Below are positions 39,831-51,260 of a stretch of 64,000 nt of DNA, one piece after another. Position numbers and translations under genes: made by a program. Under the pieces are notes generated by a model. The model saw nothing but the letters and a program-made list of their open reading frames with translations, had not been told where the DNA came from and did no database searches. This DNA is from Ampullaceana balthica (lineage: Eukaryota > Mollusca > Gastropoda > Lymnaeidae), in NCBI GenBank assembly GCA_944989445.1, contig CALYLW010000734.1:1-64000 (forward strand). Reading direction: 5' to 3'. Positions within the stretch are counted from its first letter, which is position 1; every line of letters begins with the position of its first letter.

Positions 39831-41110
39831 GTGACTTTCATTACACTTTAATTTCTTTAAAAAAAATATCACTGCAAAAAAAAAGCTATAACGTTTTATT
39901 GTTTTATTTTTATTATTTTTTTTTAATCACATATGTGCGCCCAAATATTTCCTTTACACAATTTCAACTTTCTATGATTGGAGGAGATAAAAAAAATTCA
40001 TGGGAGCGAAAGTTTTTGCCTTTTTAAAAAATTAAATAATATTTCACTCTGTTAAGCACTTGTGACAAGCTAGTTATCAGTTTTGCCCATCCATACCTAC
40101 AAGTGACTTGGAATTCTTTTTTTTCTAAATCATGTTTTTTATCACTCAATATACGTTTAAATGAAACAAAAATTTAAGACAACGAAATCAAATTTAACTT
40201 CATTCGTGGTAGACTCCTGTTATTAAATTTGGGTATCATTGCTAAAAGGCTACAACTCTCATGGACACTAAACCGCTAAATTATCGCATTGTTGGAAAGT
40301 AGATGAGAAAATACAATAAATAAAAATTCGGTGAAAACTTAACTAATTAAAATAATTTCTTAATATCATTGATTATGATTAATTTTCAATATCGTCACAA
40401 AATATGATATATTTACAAAATCTCAGTTCCTTTGTATCATGCAATTGAATGAAACATAGATTACAATGCTTATGCTTGAACAAATATTTGAGCTTTTAAA
40501 TAAGGTTTGTATAGCTATAGATCAGAAGTAACTATTTTACTGTTTGTGTTATTTATTTTGCTGTATACCTACACACACACACTTTTAACAAAAATATAAA
40601 TTGATGCTATTGTAATGATTATTGGAAATACTGTTTTGAGATTCAAGAAATATATTATTTTAATGCCGAACTTAAGGTGTCGTGAATTATGGCGTTTGAA
40701 AATATTCGATTTGGTCGGTATTTAACCTAAACTGCATACATACAAAATGATTTACCTTTGAACATTCTTATAGCCACATAATATCACGAAAATATTTTAT
40801 TTTCATTCTCTACTCTATGAACGTTTTGCAATTAAGTTATTTTCTTGGGATAAAGCGTGTTTAGACAATCTGTAATTCAAGAGGTCAGAAAGATACTTTT
40901 CTTACTTCCATTATTTTCTTTGGACTTAAACACTTATAATTTCAGAGAATTATTTTGTTCTGTGAGCCTAATCCTTGTGTGCTTTAATTTTTTTGCTAAT
41001 TGACTAAGTTTTTGCAGGCATTCTAAGAAATCCTACACTTGACTAAACATTTTAAAAAATGTCTTACGGTTAAATGGTACAAAAAGACACTTAGCCGTGT
41101 ATCAATGCAC
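39831..41110. other. AT-rich unassigned sequence
   Basis: No repeat end, ORF or RNA recognised. Confidence 0.3.
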
Positions 41111-41147
41111 CACTAAACAGATAGATTTACTTGATCATTATACTCAG

Positions 41148-41282
41148 GGTACTGACAAGCTGGACCAAACCATTCACTGAGACACTTTGATCCTGGCCTA
41201 CATTCCCCGCTGTCATCACAATTGTTGCCACTACAATGACATTGGTAGCTACAGCTGTCACCAAACCAACCAGTTGGGCAGC
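41148..41282 (-). pseudogene. Duplicated EGF exon (copy of exon 2), probably decayed
   Basis: The sequence encodes GCPTGWFGDSCSYQCHC followed by the same CDDSGECRPGSKC...WFGPACQY as exon 2 at 23918-24052. The acceptor side (TTTTAG) and a stretch of upstream intron also match, so the copy arose by genomic duplication. The donor GT of exon 2 is CT here. An alternative GTAAAT at 41130-41125 would give a phase-0 end that does not match the phase-1 pattern. I found no signal-peptide exon upstream or FTP exons between 24.5 and 41 kb, so this is either a dead fragment or part of a paralogue I cannot assemble. Confidence 0.6.
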
Positions 41283-41400
41283 CTAAAATTAGATGAGGGG
41301 ATTTTACAACAAACAACTGCTTTCATTTTTATTTGAAAACGTATTTTGCTAATACACTATGTTTTCTGAATTGACAGAATTTCTGAATTTCCAAGATGAA

Positions 41401-41463
41401 TATTAACTACTAGTGTATTACCCGTCTAAAATAAGAAACGTTTTCAAAATAAATACATTTCAG
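41401..41463 (+). repeat. Dispersed repeat D, copy 1
   Basis: TATTAACTACTAGTGTATTA followed by C(C/A)CGTC and ATAAATACATTTC recurs at 43002-43063. Confidence 0.6.
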
Positions 41464-42059
41464 CTGAAATCTATTTATTTTGAAAAAATACATATCAGAA
41501 TAAAAAATAATGTAATACAGAACTTTCATTTAATTTATTTATTTTTATTTTATTCATTTATTTTCGTACGAGCAACAAAGCCCGTCAAAGGACGTTCCGC
41601 CACCTTTCGGTGGCATGTTGTAACTCCGCACCAACAGTCGTATCGACCGGCATACATGTGCATCAGGTCAAAAATACTATTCATTATAGTTAAAATAAAT
41701 AACTCGTAACAACAGAGCTTTTGACTATAAATCCCAATGCACATAACTCAAAATAAAGTCATGGAATAAATACTGCACCAAAAATAACTCGTTTTGAACG
41801 TCTACGTAAACGTGTTCAATATGAATGGCTGTAGCAGTCATATGTGTTTGAGGGACCAATAGCTATCGATGACTGCACGTAACATAGCCTTTTATTATTG
41901 TAGTAGTGTGTTCAGAATTATAGGGGGCCTTCGGTAAATACGATGCACTATAGATTAACATGTTACAGTATGCCAACGCCGATGGTCGGTGGTCAGAGTT
42001 CATACATCTATCAATGTCGACGTGGGACGTGCATTGGGGCCACGCCCTTGCATCCATAA

Positions 42060-42440
42060 AATCTGAATGGACCACGGAACGTGCTTAAACCGCACGTCTG
42101 GTCGAGGGCAAGCTATTAATTGGCGTATATTTATCATTGTTGCTTGTAAGGAAGGTCACGTGCTCGACTTGACGCTCAGTTGCGGCCACAACGATGTTGG
42201 CTGGTCAGATGCGCATAAATCATATAAATGATTTCTTAGTCTGATGTATGACGTGGGAAAACGCCTATGCGCTCACGCCCAGCGGCTAAACCATTGTATT
42301 AATGAAACCTGAATGGACCATGGAACGTGAGGAACACATCTAAAACCTCAGGTTTGGTCGAGGGGTCAGCTATTAATGGGCGTTGGTTGTAAGGGAGACA
42401 ACAGTTATTTATCATTGTGACTTGTAAAGAAAGTCACGGA
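42060..42440 (+). repeat. Direct duplication around GAATGGACCAYGGAACGTG
   Basis: GAATGGACCACGGAACGTG ... GGTCGAGGGCAAGCTATTAA (about 42065-42165) is repeated at about 42310-42435 with small indels (GGTCGAGGGGTCAGCTATTA). Downstream to about 42840 there is LTR-like sequence (AATAAATATTACACGAAC, ending CATAGCCACAACA), so this may be a decayed LTR; I could not pair both ends. Confidence 0.45.
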
Positions 42441-43001
42441 TAAACCCGGGAAAGAATTCATGGGGTGAAAATTACGGGTCGAAGATTAATAGATTAAACT
42501 TTGACATCTCGAGGGAAACCAAGGATATAAGGCGAGAGTTTAGAGTTTGGGGAGAACAACACCGAAGAACAACATCGGAGAACAATATCTGAGAGCTTTG
42601 CTAGCTTTGCAGGGACAGTAGTAGAGCATAGGCTGTAGTAGAACTGTAAAATGTGTTTCCATTGTTAAAATACTTAGACATCAGTTACTGTGTCAACCTT
42701 AGAAAATATTCTAATAAATATTACACGAACTATAGTCCTCGCGACGTACCTGCATTCATTTCATTTACTTGTTTGTGTTAATTGTGAAGTAATTAACAAC
42801 AACCAATTAACAATTCATAGCCACAACACGGCTATATTATATCGGATTATTATATAGGATTATTATATAGGATTGAACAATTTTCTGCGGAACGTTCGAA
42901 AAGAGTTATTTTTGGTGAAGTAATTTTGTGCGCTGCTTTCTAAAATTAGTAGCGTCACGGACAGGACAAACGGGACGTGACATACATTTAAAATTATGTA
43001 T

Positions 43002-43063
43002 ATTAACTACTAGTGTATTACACGTCAAAAATGACGGAAGTTTTCATAATGGATATATTTCCG
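43002..43063 (+). repeat. Dispersed repeat D, copy 2
   Basis: Same TATTAACTACTAGTGTATTA core as at 41401, followed by ACGTCAAAAATGACGG. A flanking block (GAACAATTTT...TCTAAAAT...AGCGT) occurs on both sides, at about 42870-42950 and 43155-43255. Confidence 0.6.
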
Positions 43064-43259
43064 TTTTTGTAATTGTCCCTTTTGCCTGAAAGACGCATAG
43101 TAAATAATCAGAAAATGTAGAGACCAAGAGCGAAAAATTAAATCTATTTTCCATATTGAACAATTTTATTCGGACGTTTGAAAAAAGATTTTTGTTTTGA
43201 CAGTATTTTTTTCAAGGCTACTTTTTTTAGCGGTGCACTTTCTAAAATCTAGCGTTATG

Positions 43260-44220
43260 AACGGACATAACAGAGTATATATTTTGATTATATATACGAA
43301 TATATGTGTTATGAGAAAATCTCCAAGCTTAGGCTTCGCGTTATATAAGTTTGCATGAATAATAATGATATAATCATAATAATAGTAAATGCATAGTGAA
43401 TTACACACAGCACAAAGTGATACTGTAGCAAAGAAAATTTAAAGTTCGAAGTATTTACAAATATTGTTGAGGAGTCAGCCAGACGTTAACTTGCGGCATT
43501 GAATAGTGCGCACCAATTATGAGTGCACCAATAATACAGCACAGTGCGTTAAATATAAATTATTTGAATGTAATGTGATCCACATCACGTACATCTGTGA
43601 CTTGAAGCCGTTTAAGCTTCATCGATAATTATGACTTGTCTGTTTATTCGCCCATTAGTCCATACATTATTACCACAACATTACGAAAACATGTAAAAAA
43701 ATAAACTGTAATTTTACACATGTTAATAACTATTTATTTTTCATGAAACGCAGTAAGCAAAGTTTGTCACAGGATAACAGAAAAGATTAACTCATCAACT
43801 GTTAATATTTACAATTTAATATACACGTGTTAGTAATTCGCATTAACGTTTTTATTATTGTCAAGTCAGCACCTTTTCAAGATATATTATGACTTATCAG
43901 TTTATGCGCCCATTGGTCCATACACTATTATGCAATCTCAAAGTGTATAAAAGGAAAAAAAACCGCTAAACTGAAGCATATGTTGACAAATTTCATTTGC
44001 AAAAATAAATTATGGCTTTGTAGTTCAAAACGCATCGAAACTTGACAACAAAACGACAACCAACTGTAAATTTCATAAACCGAAAAACGAATGTTATACA
44101 TTGATAAAGAAAATTAAATTTATAATTACGTACATAATATTGACATACACAAACACATAAACAAAACCGGACATTTAATAAAAAAATAAATAATAATATT
44201 TATCACATCAAATAAAACAT
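43260..44220. other. AT-rich unassigned sequence
   Basis: Contains GACTTGTCTGTTTATTCGCC...CCATTAGTCCATACA (about 43632-43670), repeated imperfectly at about 43888-43925. No further assignment. Confidence 0.3.
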
Positions 44221-44224
44221 GGCT

Positions 44225-44445
44225 CTTTTTAATTCGTTCCCCTCACACATTAATAAAAGCTCAAATAATGTCGTCGCGTCACAATATTTTATGGCGAGAA
44301 ACACATTTTTTAATCTTGGAAGCAACATTTTTACTTCTATATTTTCAATTTTTTAAATCGGCAGTTACCTCGCAGAGCGTCACGAATAGACAGGCATGCA
44401 CGACAGACAGACGTGATAGAGATTGCAAATTATATATATTGATTC
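44225..44445. repeat. Family C repeat copy
   Basis: TTCGTTCCCCTCACACATTA, AAAAGCTCAAATAATG, CACAATATTTTATGGCGAGA and AGTTACCTCGCAGAGCGTCA are all repeated at 45241-45454 in the same orientation. Confidence 0.65.
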
Positions 44446-45240
44446 TTTTAGTTACGTCTCGTACATAAAGGATTTATAGTCAAAAACTTGTTTTTAACTG
44501 TTTTTCTTATTTATCCTTTATATATTAACTCGTGGTGTCTGAGCCCTTGTCAAAAAAAATTTTGATCGATTTTTAACCCCCTTCCTCGTAAGCTAGCGAG
44601 CTGGAATTGTGCAGGCAGACTAGTGCCAATAATAAAAATGATGTATCAAAATTTTAGATTAATCAAATGTACCTTAATTAAATTAATGAATTTTTAGATT
44701 ATCTTTATATATCTCTATGTAACATGTGTAAATTTTTTTTTGCTAGAGTGTCGCGGTGCGTATTATATTGAACAACATTTCCTGTCGCGCAATAAGGTGC
44801 GTATTTTATTGACAACCCTTTTTATAAACATATTCCTGATCGGTGTGCATTATATTAAACATGTTTTACGACACGACTAGAATTTTGTATTTTTGGATGG
44901 TGTCACGTGATAATCACGAGATTAGTGACAGAGAGGTCACATGGGTAAAAGAGCGCGAAAGGACAGTTGATAGAAAGTAATGGCGGATGTGTGGCTGATG
45001 TCTCCACGTTGTGAAATCTCAAAGTTATATGTGTTTATATAAAGTGCATATTAAAGTTAGTTTGTTGACAATAGTATTTCAAGGATTTTTTGCATGAAAG
45101 TTTGTATTGTGAGAACGCCTACAGAAAACACATATAACAAAGAAACCATTTACAGATGTTCTTGCGCTGCGTATTATAATGAACATTCCTTTAGTTAGGT
45201 CTCGTTCATAAAGGATTTATTAAAACTTGTTTTTTACGGG
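44446..45240 (-). repeat. B-type repeat unit, reverse, with an insertion
   Basis: Plus-strand landmarks: TTAGTTACGTCTCGTACATA, TATTAACTCGTGGTGTCTGA, CTTCCTCGTAAGCTAGCGAG, GGTGCGTATTATATTGAACA, CGGTGTGCATTATATTAAAC. It is interrupted at about 44.9-45.16 kb by a foreign segment beginning GTCACGTGATAATC; the B unit resumes with GCGCTGCGTATTATAATG. Confidence 0.65.
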
Positions 45241-45454
45241 TTTTTTATTACTTCGTTCCCTTCACACATTAATAAAAGCTCAAATAATGATGTCACGCCA
45301 CAATATTTTAAGGCGAGAAACACATTTTTGTAAATCTCGTCATTTTTACGTCTATATTTTCATTTTTTTTATCGGGAGTTACCTCGCATAGCGTTACGGA
45401 CAGACAGGCGGGACGTGACATACATTGCAAATGATGTTTATTGATTGAACCAAC
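45241..45454. repeat. Family C repeat copy beside LINE-3
   Basis: Near copy of 44225-44445 (TTCGTTCCCTTCACACATTA, CTCAAATAATGATGTCACGC, TTACCTCGCATAGCGTTACG). It ends near the 3' end of LINE-3. Confidence 0.6.
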
Positions 45455-45945
45455 TTAACTGAAATTACGGTGTGTTGAGTGTTGGTCGTCCGTCGATTTG
45501 ACGAGGATCACTCTAGTCATCCGAGGGTTGCTGGGACTGGCTCTGTCTGTGCATGCGCAGACGGCTGATGAGGCCGATGCTTGCATGGAAGGTTCGGGAA
45601 CAGAAGGGATAAGGGACGAGTGGGACATCTCCAGGAGGGTTGACAGCACGGGCCTTTCGGGCTTGCCTCTTCTTTTCTGCGGCGGTGATCCGGTTTGCCT
45701 CGCATGACTTGGCACCTTTGTAGATGGAAGAGCGCCAAGTGGATCGGTCCATTGTTGATCGTTCCCACGTGTCTGGGTTGATGTAAAACTCTTTCAGTGA
45801 GGCTTTCAGTGTGTCTTTGAAGCGTTACTTTTGCCCACGTTGGGACCGCTGGCCATGCTGGAGCTCGCCATAGCAGAGTCTCTTTGGAAGTTTCTCGTCT
45901 GTCATTTGGACTACGTGCCCGGCCTAGTGAAGCAGGGACTGCATC
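45455..45945 (-). mobile_element. LINE-3, 3' terminal segment
   Basis: The minus strand reads MQSLLH-AGHVVQMTDEKLP, KRLCYGELQHGQRSQRGQK, RFKDTLKASLKEFYINPDTW, ERSTMDRSTWRSSIYKGAK, EANRITAAEKKRQARKARA and a degraded C2H2-like finger (FCSRTFHASIGLISRLRMHR). This is the C-terminus of the LINE whose RT lies at 58254-60404. The joint is marked by the 13-bp CAGGGACTGCATC at 45933-45945 and 58241-58253. Confidence 0.85.
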
Positions 45946-46731
45946 TTGAACTTGAACTTGAACTATCCCTTAAACCGTCGTTGGGGCTACATCGTGAACT
46001 GCACACTATCTCACGCCATTTGTCCCGGTCCTGTGCTGCCTTTTGAGAGTCGCTGAATGACAGGCTGGTCCACTCTTTGATAGCGTCTTCGCATCTCTTC
46101 CTTTGTCTGTATCTTTTCCTTCCTCCCTGGACTGTGCCATGCATTATAATCTTTGCGAGACCTCCAGATCTTGTCACGTGTCCGTACCATCGTAGTTTCC
46201 TCTTCTTAATTGAGGTGAGAAGGTCCTCGTAGAGGCCAATGACAGTACTTATTGTTTTGCAGACCGCTTCGTTTGTGATGTGTACTGTGTAAGAGATGTT
46301 CAATATCTTTCTGAAACATCTCATCTCTAGCTCATTGATTCTTCTTTGGAGGTCTGCAGTGAGCGTCCAAGCCTCACAACCATACAAGAAGACCGACATC
46401 GCCAGAGAGTGCATTAGTCGGATCTTTGACCTCAGGGAGAGTTTCTTGCTTTGCCAGATGTGCTTTAGTTAACTTAATGCCGCCATTGTTTGGGGCAATC
46501 TGGCAAAAAATTCTGGCTTTGAGCCTTCGTCGGATATTATGGCCCCTAGATATTTAAAGGTGGAGACCTCTTCGCGATTTTGCCCGTTTATCTTAATTTC
46601 ATTTGTGAATGTTCTATTTGCCATGACCTTGGTCTTTTCTTCATTGATTTCCATGCCGTACGGCTTTGCTGTTTTGTCTAGTTTTGCAAGGAATTATTTT
46701 AGTTCGTCCTCGCTGCCAGCTAGGCCGCCCA
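45946..46731 (-). mobile_element. LINE-2 (RTE-like), C-terminal half and 3' tail
   Basis: The minus strand continues from FADDM (55.6 kb) with GGLAGSEDELK, KLDKTAKPYGMEINEEKTKV, STFKYLGAIISDEGSKPE, then MSVFLYGCEAWTLTADLQRR, RCFRKILNISY, KRKLRWYGHVTRSGGLAK and GTVQGGRKRYRQRKRCEDAI. The 3' end is a TTCAAG hexamer tail immediately before the LINE-3 target site. Together with 55595-58240 it forms a nearly full-length element of about 3.43 kb. Confidence 0.88.
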
Positions 46732-47010
46732 CACTGTAAAAAATGCAATGTATTCTAACACGTTTATACCGTTATTTTACACTAAACTGCTGTAAATGAA
46801 TTTTTTTTTACTGTTTTTTTTTAAAAAACAGTAACGTAATGTAATTTAAGTTCATTTACAATAAAATCCGGTATTAATTTGTACTGTAAAAAATGTAACG
46901 TATTTTAACACATTCATACTGTTATTTAACGCTAGATGGTTGTAAATGATTACTTTTCACTGTTTTTCATTTTTTAACAGTAATTGAGTGTAATCAATGT
47001 TCGTCTATAA
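46732..47010 (+). repeat. Left subterminal direct repeats of the CACTG transposon
   Basis: ACTGTAAAAAATG(C/T)AA(T/C)GTATT, TAACAC(G/A), AC(C/T)GTTATTT and TGTAAATGA recur in the same order from 46733 and again from 46883. The repeated unit is about 150 bp. Confidence 0.7.
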
Positions 47011-48000
47011 ATATTTTCAATACAGTCTATAAATAAATGAATCGAAGACGTTTTATGGCTTACTAAACATTATATTATCCGATAGACATAAACATTTTGG
47101 AGGTTGTTGAGTTTACTGCCGTGAAGGACAGTGAAAAATATGTTTGCCAGGTGCCCAAAGTGACGTTTTTTTCCCTTTTATATGAGCTATTAAAAAATAT
47201 TTTACGGACATACAAACAGACAAAAAGGAACGAAAGCAAGTTAATAAAAACGTGGTAAAGAGTGGTCGTTCGATTGTCCTAAACTCAAGTCCTAGTATTA
47301 GTATTAGCAGTCTAGTCTCAACTTAGGGCCTACATTTAATTCTATACTAATTGTTTTCTTTGGTACTTACGAAATAATGTCTTTGTATTTATTAGTACAT
47401 GTAATATACTATTACTAATATCACGATTTTAAATATAATTATAGCTCTCGTATTAAATAGTATAAATAATTTAAAATAAATAATAGATTTCCTTCAAAAT
47501 ATGACCAGCCTTATAAGGGTTTTAAATTAAACTTGCACCAATTAAGCCGGTGAACCTTAATGTTTTTTTTTCTTTTCTTATGTAAGCTAAATAAATATTA
47601 TTTTATTCACCCGATCGCAATGAAATTTTGGAAAGCTGTTGAATAAGCCTACACTCTCGCAAAGTAAAGGTGTATAGTATTTTATTTTAAAATAAAATAT
47701 AAATATTACTTAAAGTTTTCTTTGAATATCTTTTTCTTCTGCGATTACTGCAATGCGTGACAGGTAATCTAGCTAAATTTAAAAATCAGTATTCATTATT
47801 TCATATGGGAACAGACACATTTTTTTCCCACAAATTATCGAGTTCTGACATAAAAATATTATATATAAACATTAGGCATGATTCAGACTAAAATCTATAC
47901 TGCAGAGGTTTTACATTTAAAAAGTTGCAATGTTTTGGCCGGGAACCTATAATGATTAATTAATGTAGTTTTGTTTTTCTTATTTAAGCTATACAATATA
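47010..48000. other. Interior of CACTG transposon, no feature
   Basis: AT-rich, with GAATAAGCC- and GATCGCAATGAAATTTTGG-like words but no frame or repeat pair that I recognise. Confidence 0.35.
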
Positions 48001-48007
48001 AATATTT

Positions 48008-48774
48008 TAGGGCTGCGGCAATTAACGATTAATTTCTCGATTAATCGTTAAAAATGTTAACGATTAAATTATTTTTAACGATTATTCGACCCATCACTTA
48101 CAAATTATTGGAAGTCAAAAAGTAAAAAAAAATATTTTTTTAAATAGCGGCTGATAAATTATAAATTTCCTGACGATTACATGAACATTTTGGTTTTAAA
48201 CTATTGACTGACGGGAATGTTCAAAATTTTGATAAAGTTTGCCTACCATGGTTCTAACACTTCGCCTACTTATCAAACCAAATGAAAAGCGTATTAAGCT
48301 AATGGCAGTAATATGGAGTCTGACTCAGAGACAGAAAATGACCACAACTCTTCTGATGAATTACTGCGTTACAAGATGGAGATGAAAGTTCCTGAATCCA
48401 TTAACCCTCTACAATGGTGGAAATTTAATGAACACCGATATCCGATAATGCCATTCCTTGCCAAGAACCAGTTACCCCAGTTCCAAGTGAATGATTGTCC
48501 AGCTCGGCTGGTTATATTGTCAATTAGACCCACTCATCAATTGAACCAAATAATGTCAATACATTTGTCTTTTTGCGTAGTTGGTGAAAAGATGACATAT
48601 AAAGTAATAAAGGAGACATTCCAGTGTTATTTAGATTTTCAACAAGAACGTTTAATAAGTGTTACTTATGACATCATAAATTTTAATTTTTGGCTTTAAT
48701 CTAAATTAGCGCTTAATTAATCGTTATTTTTCAAAAGTTAACGATTAAATTTTAATTAATCGTTAACAGCCCTA
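48008..48774 (+). mobile_element. hAT element, TAGGGCTG ends, 767 bp, with transposase C-terminus remnant
   Basis: Ends TAGGGCTG and CAGCCCTA, flanked by perfect 8-bp duplications AAATATTT (48000-48007 and 48775-48782). Both ends carry repeated AACGATTAA(T/A) motifs: about six in the first 90 bp and three in the last 70. An internal ORF (48313-48699) preserves part of the dimerisation domain. It is an internally deleted hAT. Confidence 0.92.
48313..48699 (+). pseudogene. hAT transposase C-terminal fragment
   Basis: The ORF begins MESDSETENDHNSSDELLRY and contains INPLQWWKFNEHRYPIMPFL, AKNQL, the conserved start of the hAT dimerisation domain (NPLxWWKxNExRYPxLxxLAKxYL). After AKNQL the expected CIPATSxPSERxFS is missing and the rest is unrelated, consistent with an internal deletion. 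It is not a host gene despite 128 open codons. Confidence 0.75.
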
Positions 48775-48782
48775 AAATATTT

Positions 48783-51260
48783 TTATTATTATTGTATTCG
48801 ATCGCAATAAAATCCAGGTAACACTTCAAATTTTTTTTTAAATAATAATAATATAATAATAATAATAATACAATTTAATTTTAAAAATGTATTTACAAAA
48901 TATTTAATTATCATTTAATTTTAAATTTAAAAGCTTTAATTTTTTTTTATATATTGCCATTGGAACAGACAATTTTTTTCTTCTCATTATCCATTCCTTA
49001 CATTAATAAATTTATTTTATTAAAACAAAATAATGCAACATTTTTATAATTTAAAGGTTTATAAGTGAAAAAAGTTTCACAACTCTAAGTAATGAGGAAA
49101 CTTTAGATGTCTATCAAGTTACCTCCCCTTCAAAAATAAGAGGGGTTGTCGGAAATGGCTTATCTTATTAATTGTTTTTATCCCTCATACATTGTTATGC
49201 ATATATATAATTATATAATTAAATGAACATATTTAGTTAAAGTTATCACATGTACTATTTGAATATAAAGAAAACACACAAAATAATAATACTAATAGTA
49301 TTAGTAATACGTTAATAAAACAACAAATTATTCAGTTTCAAAATTAATAAGCCTATTACTATTATTAACTTTAACTTACTTAGTAATAGTACTATAACCC
49401 TCTGCACTAATACTAATACTACCAATAACACTATTCAGGGTAAGTTTATTAATAAAGGACAAATTACAATTAGATCCTAATACTAGTAGTGTTCTAGTAC
49501 TAAATGTAATAGTGTAATACAAATATTATTAGTTAGTACTATTATTAATATACTAAATAACTGGTATTTTAATTTTAATAATTTTATTTATAATTATGGT
49601 TACTATTAAATTAAATTTAAGAACATAATAATTAAATGTTTTGTCTAATACTAAGTCCAAACAGATACTTACCTTAGAATTAATAAAAATGATGGTGCTG
49701 TAATCCCTTGATTTCAAATGTACCGGTTTTTATAGGGTAATATAATTATTAAAATAATATATTATATATATTTTTTAAAATTAAAGTCTCCCTTACTTAC
49801 CATCATCTTTTTCCAATTACAAAGATGTTGACATAGACAATTGACAAACAATTTTTTTAGCAAAATCAATCACAAGAAAATAAATCTCAAAAATTTAAAT
49901 TAATATGACAAAGTAACTTATAAGAGATGATAATTTCAAAATCAACCGCAGAACTTGGAATTATTTCAACTGACAAATAGATGACGAAGACAATGACAAA
50001 GCTTTTGAATTACATATTGAGAAATTTGAATACTTGTTATTTACTCAGAAAAAATGTTCTTATTATCTTTTAATGAAGTGAGATACTGAAATCTACAAAT
50101 ACTTGTTGAATTTAATTTTAATTTCACATCTTAGTAATCAGACCTCGTCGGTGTGGTATATTTTAACAAATAATTTTTAATAATTTACATTAAATTTTAT
50201 TTTTAAAGTCAAATACTTACCCTTCAAACATTTAAATATATTTATTGATTTAATTGTACCATATATTCAGTTAAAATACAATATCAATAGGCATGCAAAT
50301 GTTTGAACTGATTTGTATTTTTGTCATAATTTTCAACATGATTTTTTCAATGTGCCCTTGAATATATTTATTAACAAATTCAAAAACTTGATTTACTTTA
50401 AACATTTCTTATTCATTGTTTAGTATATTGGATTGTGAATGTCTCCTGAAAATTTGATACCCATATCTCTAAAATTAAAAAAGTTGTGAGGGAAAGAGTA
50501 CAGAATTTTGAAATGTGGGTCACAAGTTTTTGAATAAATTATATAGGTTATATAAGGGGCAAAAAAAATTGACAAAAAAATTCATAACTCCACTTCTAAA
50601 AAAGATAGAAAGACAAAACAGGTGTTGTTGAAAAGGTCTTAGCAAGCCCTTTAAAATGATATATTATTTAAGCTTATTGGACTTCATTTAAATTTTCTGT
50701 CAAAGTACCTATCCAAAGCACATGGCTTGACACGGTCATGCTTTAGACACTTTAGTCAATAGTAATAGTTTGCATCTGTTACGATTAGATTCTCAATAGC
50801 TTCAATAGTATTATAGTGATCATAATAATAATAATGGTCATTAATGCATAGCAAATGTAAATAGGCATTAATTTATTAATTTTGAAATAGAAAATATAGA
50901 ATAAGCTAGTGTTGGAGTGGGCCTAAATATTTTGCAAGACCTATAGGTAGAGGGGTCTAGTCCGAGGCCTATTTAATTTGCACAATGTGCAATGCACCAT
51001 AGGCCTATAAGATTTTCAAATATTTTCTAAAGTATTCCCAATAGACTACTAAAAATAGTTCAGTATTGGCTTTTGAGTTGACAGAGCGGATGAATAGTGG
51101 CCGAACATGTTTTAGCTATAATAGAACGCACTGTGTTCATAAGCCCATAATTATCTCAGTATTCATTTACAGTTGATAAATAGAAGACCACTAGATCGAA
51201 TTAATATTGTAGTAAGGTATTGGTACACTAAGATATACAAATATTAAAGTTTTTTTTTAT
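48783..51260. other. Interior of CACTG transposon, AT-rich
   Basis: A low-complexity TACTATTA/ATTAATAA stretch lies at about 49280-49600. Introns or 5' part of the decayed gene downstream may lie here, but no exon was recognised. Confidence 0.35.

Noticed and set aside
45565..45580. CTGATGAGGCCGATG on the plus strand looks like a hammerhead core
   Set aside because: No GAAA box follows, and the sequence is the antisense of the LINE-3 C-terminal finger (GLISRLRMHR), so the resemblance is by chance.
45498..45768. Overlapping ORFs in several frames on both strands
   Set aside because: Only the minus-strand frame with DRSTWRS and AEKKRQARKARA makes sense (LINE-3 C-terminus); the rest are shadows of a GC-richer region.
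48313..48699. 128-codon ORF as a host gene
   Set aside because: It lies wholly inside a hAT with TIRs and 8-bp duplications and carries only a broken dimerisation motif.
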